Below are positions 1 through 8,119 of a DNA stretch of 33,654 bases, in pieces (positions within the stretch are counted from its first letter, which is position 1; every line of letters begins with the position of its first letter). This stretch comes from Wohlfahrtiimonas populi. Its GTDB lineage: Bacteria > Pseudomonadota > Gammaproteobacteria > Cardiobacteriales > Wohlfahrtiimonadaceae. Made by a program: the position numbers and the translations under genes. The notes under the pieces were generated by a model. It ran no database searches. It was not told the origin of the DNA and saw only the letters and a program-made list of their open reading frames with translations. Location: positions 35,523 through 69,176 of the forward strand of contig NZ_MVDN01000010.1 of the NCBI RefSeq assembly GCF_002006795.1, given 5' to 3'.

Positions 1-70
1 GTACAGGTGCATTTGCACAACCCACAACCATTAAACCTGTCAATACAGCTGTTAAAAATTTAACCTTCAC
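1..70 (-). CDS. Lipoprotein, N-terminal fragment (runs off the left edge)
   Basis: Only the first 23 or so codons are in the window. Read on the minus strand they give a short basic start (VKVKF), a hydrophobic stretch and a lipobox-like LMVVGC, then ANAPV. This is a typical lipoprotein signal peptide for export and lipidation at the Cys. A GGAGG ribosome site lies inside the end of rhlB, 5 bases before the GTG at 68-70 and only 2 bases before an in-frame ATG at 71-73, so I prefer GTG. The gene overlaps the 3' end of rhlB in another frame, which suggests translational coupling. The mature protein is not visible, so its function cannot be given. Confidence 0.6.
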   Translation of the reverse strand, partial: MKVKFLTAVLTGLMVVGCANAPV

Positions 71-1550
71 CATTGCCTCCATTTTCTGTCGGTGCTTGTG
101 TATTATTGCGTTGATGTGATTTGCTACGACCGCGCGTGTGCATATTGCGTGGGCGACGGCGCTTATCAAATTTACGCTCGATCTTATCTTCTGCTGATTG
201 AACCATTTCATTATTGTCTGAAGATTCTTCCACAGCATCTTCTACGATGAATACAGGTTCTTTCTCAGCTTTTTCAGATTTCTCTGATTGTTCAGTTGAT
301 TGTGGACGTTCAGTTCTTGGCTTATTGCGATTCTGATTTTGACGAGGTTTATTCGATGATTGATTTCTGCTTGGCTTTTTAGGTTCAACCAATAAATCAT
401 CTTCCAACTGAATGGTTGGGATTCTCATCTCAATGTATTCTTCGATGTCAGGTAATGAGTAAACATATTCTTCACATGCAAAGCTGATTGCAGTGCCTTC
501 TTCGCCAGCACGCGCTGTACGGCCAATACGGTGAACATAATCTTCCACATCTTGTGGTAGATCATAGTTGATGACATGCGTTACATCAGAAATGTGTAAA
601 CCACGTGCTGCAACATCCGTTGCTACCATGATGGAAATTTTTCCATCTTTGAAATCACCTAATAAACGTTCACGTTTATTTTGTGGAATATCACCAGATA
701 ATACGCCAGCTTTATAATCATTTGCTGCTAAGTAATTAGAGATTTCTTCCGCTGCACGTTTTGTGTTCACAAAAATGATTGTGCGAGCTGGTTGTTCTTT
801 TTTCAACACACCGAATAGCAATGAAATTTTATCAGGTGAACCTACATGGATTAAGTATTGTTTGATCTTATCAGCCGTTACGTTATCCGCTTCGATCTGA
901 ACTTTTTCTGGCATATCCATGTGCTCATACGCTAATTCTAAAACGCGCTGAGAGAACGTTGCTGAGAAAAATAGATTTTGGCGCTCTGTTACGTCTGGCA
1001 TTTTTTTGAACAAGTAACGAATATCAGAAATAAAGCCCAAGTCGAACATGCGATCTGCTTCATCCAATACGACAACTTCGATCTCTTTAAGATTCAACTC
1101 ACCTTGCTTATAGAAATCTAAAATGCGGCCAACTGTACCAATCACTACATCCACATCTGATGCTAAATCACTGCGTTGCTTCTCGTAACCAGTACCGCCA
1201 TAAATACAGCTGAATTTTAAGCCTGTGTAACGACCTAACATTTCTGCATCTTCATAAATCTGAATCGCTAATTCGCGCGTTGGTGCCATGATGATGGCAA
1301 AAGGCCCACGCTTGCCTTGCTGAACTGGAACAGTCATCAAACGATTCAAGGTTGCCAATAAGAACGCCGCACTTTTCCCCGTGCCCGTTTGCGCTTGGCC
1401 AACTATATCTCTACCTGCCAATAAAAGTGGCAATGATAAAGCTTGAATTGGAGTACATTGCACATAATTGTTATCTTCTAACGCTTCTTGCAAAGATTCA
1501 TCAAGCGGTAAATCCTTAAACATTATGTGACTTAATTCTGGTTTTGCCAT
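60..1550 (-). CDS. rhlB: DEAD-box ATP-dependent RNA helicase RhlB
   Basis: A 496-residue helicase whose core matches RhlB, the RNA-unwinding partner of RNase E in the RNA degradosome. Visible motifs: Q-motif region with CTPIQAL near 32-38, Walker A AQTGTGKS at 53-60, PTRELA at 90-95, DEAD at 163-166, SAT at 196-198, ARGLHI and HRIGRTARAG in the second RecA-like domain. RhlB-specific wording such as CTPIQAL, DRMFDLGFI and CEEY is present. After about residue 390 there is a roughly 100-residue low-complexity tail rich in Asn, Arg, Lys and Glu, probably an RNA-binding extension. The gene is divergent from trxA, the arrangement seen in enterobacteria, which supports the assignment over other DEAD-box paralogues. 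Confidence 0.93.
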   Translation of the reverse strand: MAKPELSHIMFKDLPLDESLQEALEDNNYVQCTPIQALSLPLLLAGRDIVGQAQTGTGKSAAFLLATLNRLMTVPVQQGKRGPFAIIMAPTRELAIQIYEDAEMLGRYTGLKFSCIYGGTGYEKQRSDLASDVDVVIGTVGRILDFYKQGELNLKEIEVVVLDEADRMFDLGFISDIRYLFKKMPDVTERQNLFFSATFSQRVLELAYEHMDMPEKVQIEADNVTADKIKQYLIHVGSPDKISLLFGVLKKEQPARTIIFVNTKRAAEEISNYLAANDYKAGVLSGDIPQNKRERLLGDFKDGKISIMVATDVAARGLHISDVTHVINYDLPQDVEDYVHRIGRTARAGEEGTAISFACEEYVYSLPDIEEYIEMRIPTIQLEDDLLVEPKKPSRNQSSNKPRQNQNRNKPRTERPQSTEQSEKSEKAEKEPVFIVEDAVEESSDNNEMVQSAEDKIERKFDKRRRPRNMHTRGRSKSHQRNNTQAPTENGGNGEG

Positions 1551-1720
1551 GTGTATCTTGACCTTTGATTGAAATGTGTAATAAACAATTTTTACTGAAA
1601 GCGTTTAAACTTTAAATACAAACTATGCTTGTTATTTCTAACTAATTCCGTTTTAATAAACCAGAATTTTAAATAACAGACTAAAATTGTCTATTATAAA
1701 TTATTTTAAGGAGTTTTATC

Positions 1721-2044
1721 ATGAGTAATTACGTTAATGCAACAGATGCTACATTTGAAGCAGAAGTTTTGCAATCAGATCTACCTGTTTTAGTGGATTT
1801 TTGGGCTGATTGGTGTGGCCCTTGTAAGATGATTGGCCCACACGTTGAAGCTGCTGCTGAAACGTTTGCAGGCAAATTGAAAGTTGTTAAGTTGGATGTT
1901 CAAAACAACCAAGCAATCGCAACTCAATTACAAATCCGTTCAATCCCAGCATTGATGATTTTCAAAAATGGTGAAGTTGTTGATACGCAAGTTGGTGCAA
2001 TTCCTAAAGCTGCATTAGAAGCTTTCATCAACAAAAACATCTAA
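1721..2044 (+). CDS. trxA: Thioredoxin 1
   Basis: A 107-residue cytosolic thiol-disulfide oxidoreductase of standard length. The active site is WCGPC at residues 31-35 and the cis-proline is P76 in SIPALMIF. It reduces protein disulfides, ribonucleotide reductase and peroxiredoxins using thioredoxin reductase and NADPH. The start has AAGGAG a few bases upstream. It is followed by a strong terminator and then by tpx, a thioredoxin-dependent peroxidase, so enzyme and reductant are neighbours but separate transcription units. Confidence 0.97.
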   Translation: MSNYVNATDATFEAEVLQSDLPVLVDFWADWCGPCKMIGPHVEAAAETFAGKLKVVKLDVQNNQAIATQLQIRSIPALMIFKNGEVVDTQVGAIPKAALEAFINKNI

Positions 2045-2067
2045 TCTTTCATTAGATTACAGTATTT

Positions 2068-2093
2068 AAAAGGCAGGTTTTCCTGCCTTTTTT
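2068..2093 (+). terminator. Intrinsic terminator after trxA
   Basis: A 10-bp perfect stem (AAAAGGCAGG paired with CCTGCCTTTT) with a TTTT loop and a short T-run, 24 bases after the trxA stop codon. Confidence 0.9.
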
Positions 2094-2184
2094 GCATCTT
2101 AAATACCCGAAATATCTATTGCATCATTTTTCAACTATAATTCTAAAAGCTTTCCGTTATTGAACGATTCTCAAGGAGATGACA

Positions 2185-2691
2185 ATGTCACAAAGATCTA
2201 GCATTACAATGAAAGGCAATCCAATCACATTATTGGGTACAGAAGCAGTTGTTGGACAAGAAGGCGCAAACTTTAGAGTAGTTGATTTAGGTTTGAATCC
2301 TGTTACTTTGGATAATTTTGACGGAAAAATTAAAATCATCTCCGTTGTGCCATCGATCGATACAGGTGTTTGCTCAATTCAAACTAAACGTTTTGAAGAA
2401 GAAGCAAAAGCATTGGCAGATGTTGCAGTACTAACGATCTCTGTGGATTTACCATTTGCACAAAAACGCTTTGCAGATGAAAACTCTATCAACCATCAAA
2501 GCATGTTGTCTGATTACCAAACCCATGATTTTGGTGTTGAATATGGCTTCGAAATCGAAGGCTTAGCATTGTTATCTCGCGGTATCGTTGTGTTAGATAA
2601 AAACAACATCATTCGCCATGTTGAATATGTTCAGGAAGTGACTAACGAACCTGATTATGACAAAGCATTGGAAGTTGCAAAATCTTTATAA
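2185..2691 (+). CDS. tpx: Thiol peroxidase Tpx, single-cysteine form
   Basis: A 168-residue atypical peroxiredoxin that reduces hydrogen peroxide and alkyl peroxides. The fold is clear from GNPITLLG, VPSIDTGVC, DLPFAQKRF and EPDYDKALE. The peroxidatic Cys is C63 (TGVC). The resolving Cys that normally follows RF or RW in the family (RFCGAEG in E. coli) is absent: here the codon is GCA, giving A97, and C63 is the only cysteine in the protein. It therefore cannot form the usual intramolecular disulfide. The start is the ATG at 2185, six bases after AAGGAG; an in-frame ATG at 2179 directly abuts the ribosome site and is less likely. A TATAAT box lies at 2136-2141 upstream. Confidence 0.93.
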   Translation: MSQRSSITMKGNPITLLGTEAVVGQEGANFRVVDLGLNPVTLDNFDGKIKIISVVPSIDTGVCSIQTKRFEEEAKALADVAVLTISVDLPFAQKRFADENSINHQSMLSDYQTHDFGVEYGFEIEGLALLSRGIVVLDKNNIIRHVEYVQEVTNEPDYDKALEVAKSL

Positions 2692-2712
2692 TTTTCTAAG
2701 AAACAGATATTT

Positions 2713-2736
2713 AAAAGGCAGGAAACTGCCTTTTTT
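2713..2736 (+). terminator. Intrinsic terminator after tpx
   Basis: A 9-bp stem (AAAAGGCAG with CTGCCTTTT) with a GAAA loop and a run of six T, 21 bases after the tpx stop. It closely resembles the trxA terminator. Confidence 0.88.
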
Positions 2737-2782
2737 ATTTAAGCGTGATTTAATACTTATAATAAAACCTTGAAGGAAAATT

Positions 2783-3433
2783 ATGTCTAATAAATTATTA
2801 TGCCCAGCCTGCAATACAAATATCCCTATCAATACCAGCCATGCAAAAATAATATTAAGGTACCCAAAAACCAATACAGAAAATGATGAAAGTTTTATTA
2901 CATTAAGTTGTTATCATTGTGATCAGCTATCTATCTGGGATTGTAGAGAAGCACCAGATGTTTTTCACGTAGTTTACCCTTCAGCTATCACAGCAGAACC
3001 AGCTCATCCTGATATGCCAGAAGAAATAAAAGTAGATTTTGAAGAAGCGAGAAAAATTGCCAAAGATTCTCCTAGAGGAGCGGCTGCGTTATTGCGATTA
3101 TGTCTTCAAAACCTTTTAATTCATATAGGTAGCCCAGGAAAAACTATTGATAAAGATATCAGCTTTCTAGTTAAAGAAGATATTTTACCACGACACTTGC
3201 AACAGGCTTGTGACACATTAAGAGTGCTAGGTAATAATGCTGTGCATCCTGATAAAATTGGGCTAAATCTACAAGATAATAAAGATATTGTTCATGCTTT
3301 ATTTAAACTAGTAAACCTATTAATACAAGAAAAAATTAGCAATCAAAAAGAAATTGAATCATTGTACAATCTCATCCCTAAAAATTTACAAGATGCTATA
3401 AATAAAAGGGATGATAAAAATACATCAGAATAA
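2783..3433 (+). CDS. DUF4145-domain protein with N-terminal zinc ribbon
   Basis: A 216-residue soluble protein. The N-terminus has two CxxC pairs (C7/C10 and C43/C46) that would form a zinc ribbon. Residues about 85-180 have the DUF4145 signature: ARKIAKDSPRGAAALLRLCLQ, then a helical stretch and LRVLGNNAVHP. DUF4145 domains occur alone and fused to restriction or other nucleic-acid enzymes, and their biochemical role is not established. The gene stands alone between the tpx terminator and the convergent adhP. AAGGAA sits before the ATG. The family assignment is from motif recall; the function is unknown. Confidence 0.75.
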   Translation: MSNKLLCPACNTNIPINTSHAKIILRYPKTNTENDESFITLSCYHCDQLSIWDCREAPDVFHVVYPSAITAEPAHPDMPEEIKVDFEEARKIAKDSPRGAAALLRLCLQNLLIHIGSPGKTIDKDISFLVKEDILPRHLQQACDTLRVLGNNAVHPDKIGLNLQDNKDIVHALFKLVNLLIQEKISNQKEIESLYNLIPKNLQDAINKRDDKNTSE

Positions 3434-3468
3434 ATCTCTATGAAAATTTAAAACTACTACTAAAACAA

Positions 3469-3491
3469 AATCCCTTGCGTAGCAAGGGATT
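3469..3491 (-). terminator. Terminator hairpin of adhP
   Basis: A perfect 10-bp stem with a GTA loop between the convergent DUF4145 and adhP genes. Reading on the minus strand the stem is followed by the T-rich TTGTTTTAG, so it most likely ends the adhP transcript. The plus strand lacks a T-run. Confidence 0.75.
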
Positions 3492-3522
3492 GTAGAGACT
3501 CTTAGTTAAATACAGAAGCTAA

Positions 3523-4542
3523 TTAAGCTTTCATATCCACAACCATTCGGCCTTGGATTTTACCTGCTTCCATTTCTTCAAAAATAGCATTCACATCAGC
3601 CAACTTACGTTTTTGCACAACTGGCACAACTAAGCCTTCTGCCGCGAATTGGAATGCTTCTGTTAAATCTTGGCGTGTGCCAACTAAGCTACCAATCACT
3701 TCAATGCCATCTAGCACTGTTTTAACAATTGCTAAATCCATTGTTTCTGATGGCAAGCCAACTGCGATAACTTTACCCGTTGCACGAAGTGAATCTACAG
3801 CCTGATTGAAGGCAACTTTTGATACAGCCGTAACAACCGCTGCATGTGCACCACCAACATCTTCTTGGATTTGTTTAGCAACATCTTTGATTTTTGCTGA
3901 GTTATAAATCAAATCCGCACCAACTTCTTTTGCTAACTGCAATTTATCATCATTAATATCAACGGCAATTACTTTGGCATTGAATACTTTCTTAGCGTAT
4001 TGCACAGCCAAGTTACCCAAACCGCCCACGCCAAAAATCGCGATCCATTGCCCTGCTTTCACATCTGCAACTTTTACAGCTTTATAAGTAGTTACACCCG
4101 CGCAAGTTACACTACTTGCTTGGAACGAATCTAAGCCATCTGGTACTTTTACCGCATAATCAGCAGCAACAATACATTGCTCTGCCATTGCACCATCCAC
4201 AGAATAACCTGCATTTTTCACGCTACGGCAATAGGTTTCTTTGCCTGTAATACAATATTCACAAACGCCGCAGCCTTCAAAGAACCAAGCAACACTTACG
4301 CGATCGCCCACTTTCAAGCTTGTTACGCCATCCGCAACTTTAGAAACTTTACCAATACCTTCATGACCAATCACTCGCCCGGGCACTTTACCAAAATCAC
4401 CTTTTGCAACGTGTAAGTCAGTATGGCAAACGCCGCAACATTCTACATCCACCAATGCTTCACCAGGCTTTAGATCACGAACTTTTAGCTCTTTAATTTC
4501 AACTTTACCGTCACTATTTTGATTGACAACTGCTGCTTTCAT
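3523..4542 (-). CDS. adhP: Zinc-dependent alcohol dehydrogenase AdhP
   Basis: A 339-residue medium-chain dehydrogenase that interconverts primary alcohols and aldehydes with NAD(H) in the cytosol. Catalytic zinc ligands are C39, H60 (GHEG) and C147; structural zinc ligands are C91, C94, C97 and C105. The nucleotide-binding motif GVGGLG is at 171-176. Long stretches match E. coli AdhP as I remember it, including [24 protein letters not shown] and [26 protein letters not shown] lies upstream of the ATG. A Fur-like box sits 54-72 bases upstream, suggesting iron-dependent control, which would be unusual for this enzyme. Confidence 0.95.
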   Translation of the reverse strand: MKAAVVNQNSDGKVEIKELKVRDLKPGEALVDVECCGVCHTDLHVAKGDFGKVPGRVIGHEGIGKVSKVADGVTSLKVGDRVSVAWFFEGCGVCEYCITGKETYCRSVKNAGYSVDGAMAEQCIVAADYAVKVPDGLDSFQASSVTCAGVTTYKAVKVADVKAGQWIAIFGVGGLGNLAVQYAKKVFNAKVIAVDINDDKLQLAKEVGADLIYNSAKIKDVAKQIQEDVGGAHAAVVTAVSKVAFNQAVDSLRATGKVIAVGLPSETMDLAIVKTVLDGIEVIGSLVGTRQDLTEAFQFAAEGLVVPVVQKRKLADVNAIFEEMEAGKIQGRMVVDMKA

Positions 4543-4595
4543 AAAAGCTCCTTATATTGTTTACATCAATTAAAATAAAATTTTATTAAAATATT

Positions 4596-4614
4596 GATAA
4601 TGATTATCATTTAC
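4596..4614 (-). promoter_or_regulatory. Putative Fur box upstream of adhP
   Basis: The 19 bases GATAATGATTATCATTTAC match the Fur consensus GATAATGATAATCATTATC at 16 positions, with a perfect 9-base left half. It lies 54 bases upstream of the adhP start and about 160 bases before prfB, so adhP is the more likely target. On the minus strand it falls between a TTGCAC and a TATCAA, possible -35 and -10 elements. Confidence 0.6.
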
Positions 4615-4729
4615 AGTGCAAAATCTATCATACTATTAATTAGAAAAATAAATCAAAAATTTAGTACCCATTTAATTCTAATAATTTGGAGATCAAAGCT
4701 TTTTATAGAAGCACATCGAATTTTAGCGC

Positions 4730-4735
4730 TATAAT
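4730..4735 (+). promoter_or_regulatory. Likely -10 box of prfB
   Basis: A perfect TATAAT 38 bases before the prfB start codon. No good -35 hexamer is seen at the usual distance. Confidence 0.45.
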
Positions 4736-4773
4736 AGCCGACTTAAAATTTTCATCAGTCGAAAGGAAACACA

Positions 4774-5869
4774 ATGGAACTCAATTTACATTACGAAAAA
4801 ATTGATGACCTCTTAACAAGATTGCACGATCTTAGGGGGTATCTTTGACTTTGATACAAAGTCAGAACGATTAACTGAAGTTCTCATGGAACTTGAAAGC
4901 CCTGAAATCTGGAATGATCCAGAATATGCACAAAAGCTCGGTAAAGAGCGCTCTTCTCTAGAAAACATCGTTTACAACATTCGTGATCTGACTGCTCACT
5001 TAAGCGATGCGAAAGACTTATTAGAACTCTGTGAAATGGAGAATGATGAAGATTCTCTCGAAGCAGTGTTAGCTGATATTGCTACTTATGAAAAAGATGT
5101 TGAAGCATTAGAATTCCGTCGTATGTTCTCTGGCGAATTAGATAGCGCAAGTGCGTTTATGGACATTCAAGCAGGCGCAGGCGGTACAGAAGCACAAGAT
5201 TGGGCTTCTATGGTGATGCGTATGTATTTGCGCTGGGGCGAAGATAAAGGCTTCAAAACTGAGATCCTAGAAGAATCACCTGGCGATGTTGCAGGCTTAA
5301 AATCTGCCACAATCAAATTCGAAGGCGATCATGCTTATGGTTGGTTAAGAACAGAAACAGGGATTCACCGCTTAGTTCGTAAATCACCTTTCGACTCTAA
5401 CAACAAACGCCATACATCATTCTGCGCTGTGTTTATCTCACCCGAAATTGATGACAATGTAGAAATCGAAATCAACCCTGCTGATTTACGTATTGACGTT
5501 TATCGCGCATCGGGCGCTGGCGGACAGCACGTTAACAAAACTGAATCTGCAGTACGTATTACTCACTTGCCAACGAATATCGTTGTACAGTGCCAGAATG
5601 ATCGTTCTCAGCACCGTAACAAAGAAGTCGCAATGAACCAATTGCGCTCCAAGCTATATGAATTTGAAATGCAAAAGCGTCGTGAAAAATCTGATGCTTT
5701 AGAAGATTCTAAGTCAGATGTGGGTTGGGGTAGCCAAATCCGCTCTTATGTATTGGATCAATCACGCATTAAAGATCTTCGTACTGGTTACGAAATGGGT
5801 AACACACAAGCAGTATTGGATGGCGATCTAGATGGCTTCATTGAAGCTAGCTTGAAATCAGGCCTATAA
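4774..5869 (+). CDS. prfB: Peptide chain release factor 2 (RF2), programmed +1 frameshift
   Basis: RF2 recognises UGA and UAA stop codons and triggers peptide release. Frame 1 runs from the ATG at 4774 to an in-frame TGA at 4846-4848. The site AGGGGGTATCTTTGAC is the canonical frameshift signal: an internal Shine-Dalgarno element (AGGGGG), then CTT slipping to TTT before TGA. Skipping T4846 continues as L-D-F-D and gives about 364 residues, the normal RF2 length. Visible motifs are SPF (codon recognition, in [10 protein letters not shown]) and [12 protein letters not shown] (peptidyl hydrolysis GGQ). The residue before SGAGG is Ala, as in most bacteria, rather than the Thr of E. coli K-12. 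No lysS follows. Confidence 0.96.
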
Positions 5870-5876
5870 ACCAAAC

Positions 5877-5906
5877 AAAAAGCTCTTGAAAACCAAGAGC
5901 TTTTTT
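5877..5906 (+). terminator. Intrinsic terminator after prfB
   Basis: A 12-bp stem (AAAAAGCTCTTG with CAAGAGCTTTTT) with a 5-base loop and T-run, 7 bases after the RF2 stop. It lies over the first codons of the longest upstream reading frame of the next gene, which argues for that gene's internal start. Confidence 0.92.
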
Positions 5907-5930
5907 CTTTCCACTCAACCACCTTATCTT

Positions 5931-6419
5931 ATGAAAATTTGTATCATTGGCCCATCTGGTGTGGGCAAAACAAGTATCTCCCAACAATTGTCTTGTAGAT
6001 TGAATATCACCAATCATGAATTTGATGATATCTATTGGGATTTATCTAATGAGCATTATGTGAAAAGCTCACAAGAAAATATGGATGTACGTATTCAAGC
6101 AATCCTGCAATTGGATCAATGGATCATGGAAGGCGCTTACGACAAACGTTTACTGCCCTTTTTTCAAGAATCATCCACGATTCTTCGCTTAAAAATTCCT
6201 TATTGGCTCTGTGCTTTTCGCTTAATTAAGCGTTTTATTGGTGCGCAAATCACTCATAAACAGCCTATAGAAACATGGGCACATACAGTAGAACTACTCA
6301 AGTTTTCTAAAAACTTTGATCAAAGGTTAGATGAATTTTTCAAAAAGTATCCTGAGCTTTCAGACAAAGTTGTGGTTGTGAAAGATTTGGGTGGATGTGT
6401 TCAAAACATTCCACAGTAA
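5931..6419 (+). CDS. Small P-loop NTPase, adenylate-kinase/topology-modulation-like
   Basis: A 162-residue cytosolic protein starting MKICIIGPSGVGKTS, with Walker A GPSGVGKT at residues 7-14. Further on are a DD-x-YW motif (EFDDIYW), a predicted substrate region (WIMEGAYDK) and a basic helix (FRLIKRFIG). This order resembles the adenylate-kinase-like proteins often annotated as topology modulation protein or AAA ATPase; the phosphate acceptor is unknown. I chose the ATG at 5931 because an earlier in-frame ATG at 5886 lies inside the prfB terminator. There is no clear Shine-Dalgarno sequence, so translation may be weak. Confidence 0.7.
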   Translation: MKICIIGPSGVGKTSISQQLSCRLNITNHEFDDIYWDLSNEHYVKSSQENMDVRIQAILQLDQWIMEGAYDKRLLPFFQESSTILRLKIPYWLCAFRLIKRFIGAQITHKQPIETWAHTVELLKFSKNFDQRLDEFFKKYPELSDKVVVVKDLGGCVQNIPQ

Positions 6420-6435
6420 TATTATGTAGGAATAA

Positions 6436-6459
6436 AAAAAGCACCCTTAGGTGCTTTTT
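6436..6459. terminator. Bidirectional terminator
   Basis: A 10-bp stem AAAAAGCACC / GGTGCTTTTT with a CTTA loop between two convergent genes. T-runs on both strands allow it to serve both. Confidence 0.88.
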
Positions 6460-6477
6460 CATACTCAGTCATTATTA

Positions 6478-6666
6478 TTAATTTTTCTTACAAGTATTAA
6501 TGCCAAACAATGGATATAACGGACAAAAGCGGATGGCTCCAGCCAAGATTGGCACCAAGCCAACTAAACCCCACAATGTTTTTGGTCCCCAAAAAATTAA
6601 ACTCAATATGAATAGACCAATAATGAAGCGAACCACCATATCAGTTGTACCAATATTCTTTTTCAT
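6478..6666 (-). CDS. DUF2892 family inner-membrane protein
   Basis: A 62-residue protein with two hydrophobic segments (about 11-28 and 32-47) and the family hallmarks MKKNIGTTDMVVRFIIG, LVGLVPILAGAIRFCPLY and FGINTC. DUF2892 is the membrane part of YgaP-type rhodanese proteins and also occurs alone, as here. The two cysteines (C48 and C59) are conserved in the family and may bind sulfur or metal; the role is unproven. A GAGAG-type ribosome site precedes the ATG. Confidence 0.85.
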   Translation of the reverse strand: MKKNIGTTDMVVRFIIGLFILSLIFWGPKTLWGLVGLVPILAGAIRFCPLYPLFGINTCKKN

Positions 6667-6750
6667 TTTCTCTCCTCATTTTATAAATTACCAAAGGTAA
6701 CTTAAATTTATCATATCATAAAGAAACCCAAAGGAAATTAGAAAATTTAA

Positions 6751-7260
6751 TTATTTCAGCTTAGAAAATTTCTCTGCACTATGTTCGAAAGATTGGCTAG
6801 ATAGAACTTTAGCTAGTCGCTCAATGGGCGGTAAATCCACTGTTGCCTGCATTTCATTATTTGGCGCTTTCGTGATTTTTACTTTGCAGTAAATTAAACC
6901 ACTGTGAATACCTAATTCTTCTTTCTCTTGTTTGAGCGCTTGTGCGGTTTCTGCTTTCAAATGCCCCACAGGCATGCCATTGATCAATATACGATGCTGA
7001 GCATGATTATCTCGACTCAATATATTTTGTGTGATCATCCCATCCATAATATTCACTGTTTCAGTTGATCGCGCTGTGATGATTTGCAAATTTTCTTGAT
7101 GAACTTTTTCAGTCTCTAAAACTTCATTAAAAGCGCCATTCGCACAGACATAAAAAATATTGCCAGAGCCAATATGCTTTTTTCTGAATGAAAAAAAGAG
7201 TTTATAAACAATCGCAGATATTGCCGCCATAATGGCTAAAAGCCCTAAGATTTTTAACAT
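6751..7260 (-). CDS. Membrane-anchored protein of unknown function
   Basis: A 169-residue protein with one N-terminal transmembrane helix (about 3-20) followed by a basic FRKKH, so the rest is probably cytoplasmic. I do not recognise the full protein. The segment from about residue 83 to 130 (RDNHAQHRILINGMPVGHL, then AQALKQEKEELG and IYCKVKI) resembles, in spacing, the pattern 'NPYDxNAVxVxINGxxVGYLxxxxA' of HIRAN-like beta modules. That is inference from memory and weak. The gene is divergent from the next one. Confidence 0.55.
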   Translation of the reverse strand: MLKILGLLAIMAAISAIVYKLFFSFRKKHIGSGNIFYVCANGAFNEVLETEKVHQENLQIITARSTETVNIMDGMITQNILSRDNHAQHRILINGMPVGHLKAETAQALKQEKEELGIHSGLIYCKVKITKAPNNEMQATVDLPPIERLAKVLSSQSFEHSAEKFSKLK

Positions 7261-7362
7261 AGTTACTCCGATTGCGATATTGCCCTAAAACGATGATGGT
7301 AATCAATATTGAGGATCGTTACAATGGCAAACTATTCTCAATCCTAATCTTTCGAGCAAATC

Positions 7363-8055
7363 ATGACTCAAACCATTACTTTTATTGATAGCACATATCC
7401 TGAGCCACATAATCTACGTGAATTTGTTTGGTCGGGTCGATTAGATGATCAGGGTAAATTATGGTTTGACTTGCACTTAATCAGCGAAGATTATGATGCC
7501 AATGAACCTGATGATTTTGAAGATGAAGAAACAGAAGATGATGAACATACAAGCTTGGCTTACTGGCAAGCGAAAGACCTTTGGAATAATTATCATAACT
7601 GCATATTATCTTCGACTCATTGGTCAGATGAGCAAGGTTTTCCAGTGGGTGATGCTGACAATCCCTTTGAGTTTTCAGCATTGAATGGAAAGACATTTCA
7701 CATTGATGATGAACCATCTTTAGAAGATGAAGAATTCGCTTTTAGTATTTATCTTGCAGGGCATGATGCTTGTGCTAATCATGAAATCACATTTAACCAA
7801 CAAAATGATGGTAAATTCCACATTATTTGGCAAGGTGATATTGCACTGCTTTATAGCGGATTCACAGAATTCATTCATCAATTTAAAACAGATTTAAATG
7901 ATGTTGCTTTTGATGGTTTTTATTTTTCGAAAGATTGGAGCTTAGAGAAAGCCACAGTAGAGTTTCAAAAAGTATTAACAGATTTTGAAAACTATGAGTT
8001 TGTTGTGATTAATCCTAAGCATAATTTCCCGCAATATAAATTGGTGAGAATTTAG
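7363..8055 (+). CDS. Acidic cytosolic protein of unknown function
   Basis: A 230-residue protein with no signal peptide and no membrane segment. Residues about 42-62 are extremely acidic (EDYDANEPDDFEDEETEDDE), and another acidic patch lies near 115-125. Aromatic residues are frequent throughout (YWQAKDLWNNYH, FDGFYFSKDWS). Size, acidity and aromatic content recall SMI1/KNR4-like or immunity-type proteins, but no diagnostic motif is visible and I do not assign a family. No toxin gene is adjacent. Codon use resembles the neighbours. Confidence 0.6.
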   Translation: MTQTITFIDSTYPEPHNLREFVWSGRLDDQGKLWFDLHLISEDYDANEPDDFEDEETEDDEHTSLAYWQAKDLWNNYHNCILSSTHWSDEQGFPVGDADNPFEFSALNGKTFHIDDEPSLEDEEFAFSIYLAGHDACANHEITFNQQNDGKFHIIWQGDIALLYSGFTEFIHQFKTDLNDVAFDGFYFSKDWSLEKATVEFQKVLTDFENYEFVVINPKHNFPQYKLVRI

Positions 8056-8066
8056 CAAAATAAAAA

Positions 8067-8090
8067 AGCCCCATAAAAATTTAAGGGGCT
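8067..8090 (-). terminator. Terminator of the asparaginase operon
   Basis: AGCCCC / GGGGCT stem with a 12-base loop. On the minus strand it is followed by TTTTTT, placing it as the terminator of the operon starting at 11561. The plus strand has no T-run. Confidence 0.75.
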
Positions 8091-8119
8091 GTTGAAATTT
8101 AAGTCATGATAAAAAAGTG

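Noticed and set aside
1551-1720. Leader peptide or attenuator between rhlB and trxA
   Set aside because: No codon run or terminator pair was found; only AT-rich promoter-like sequence including TATTATAAAT near 1690.
4774-4848. prfB frameshift as a sequencing error or pseudogene
   Set aside because: The exact programmed frameshift signal is present and the joined protein has normal length.
5886-5930. N-terminal extension of the P-loop NTPase
   Set aside because: The extension is encoded by the prfB terminator stem and T-run; the P-loop normally starts near residue 7 from the internal ATG.
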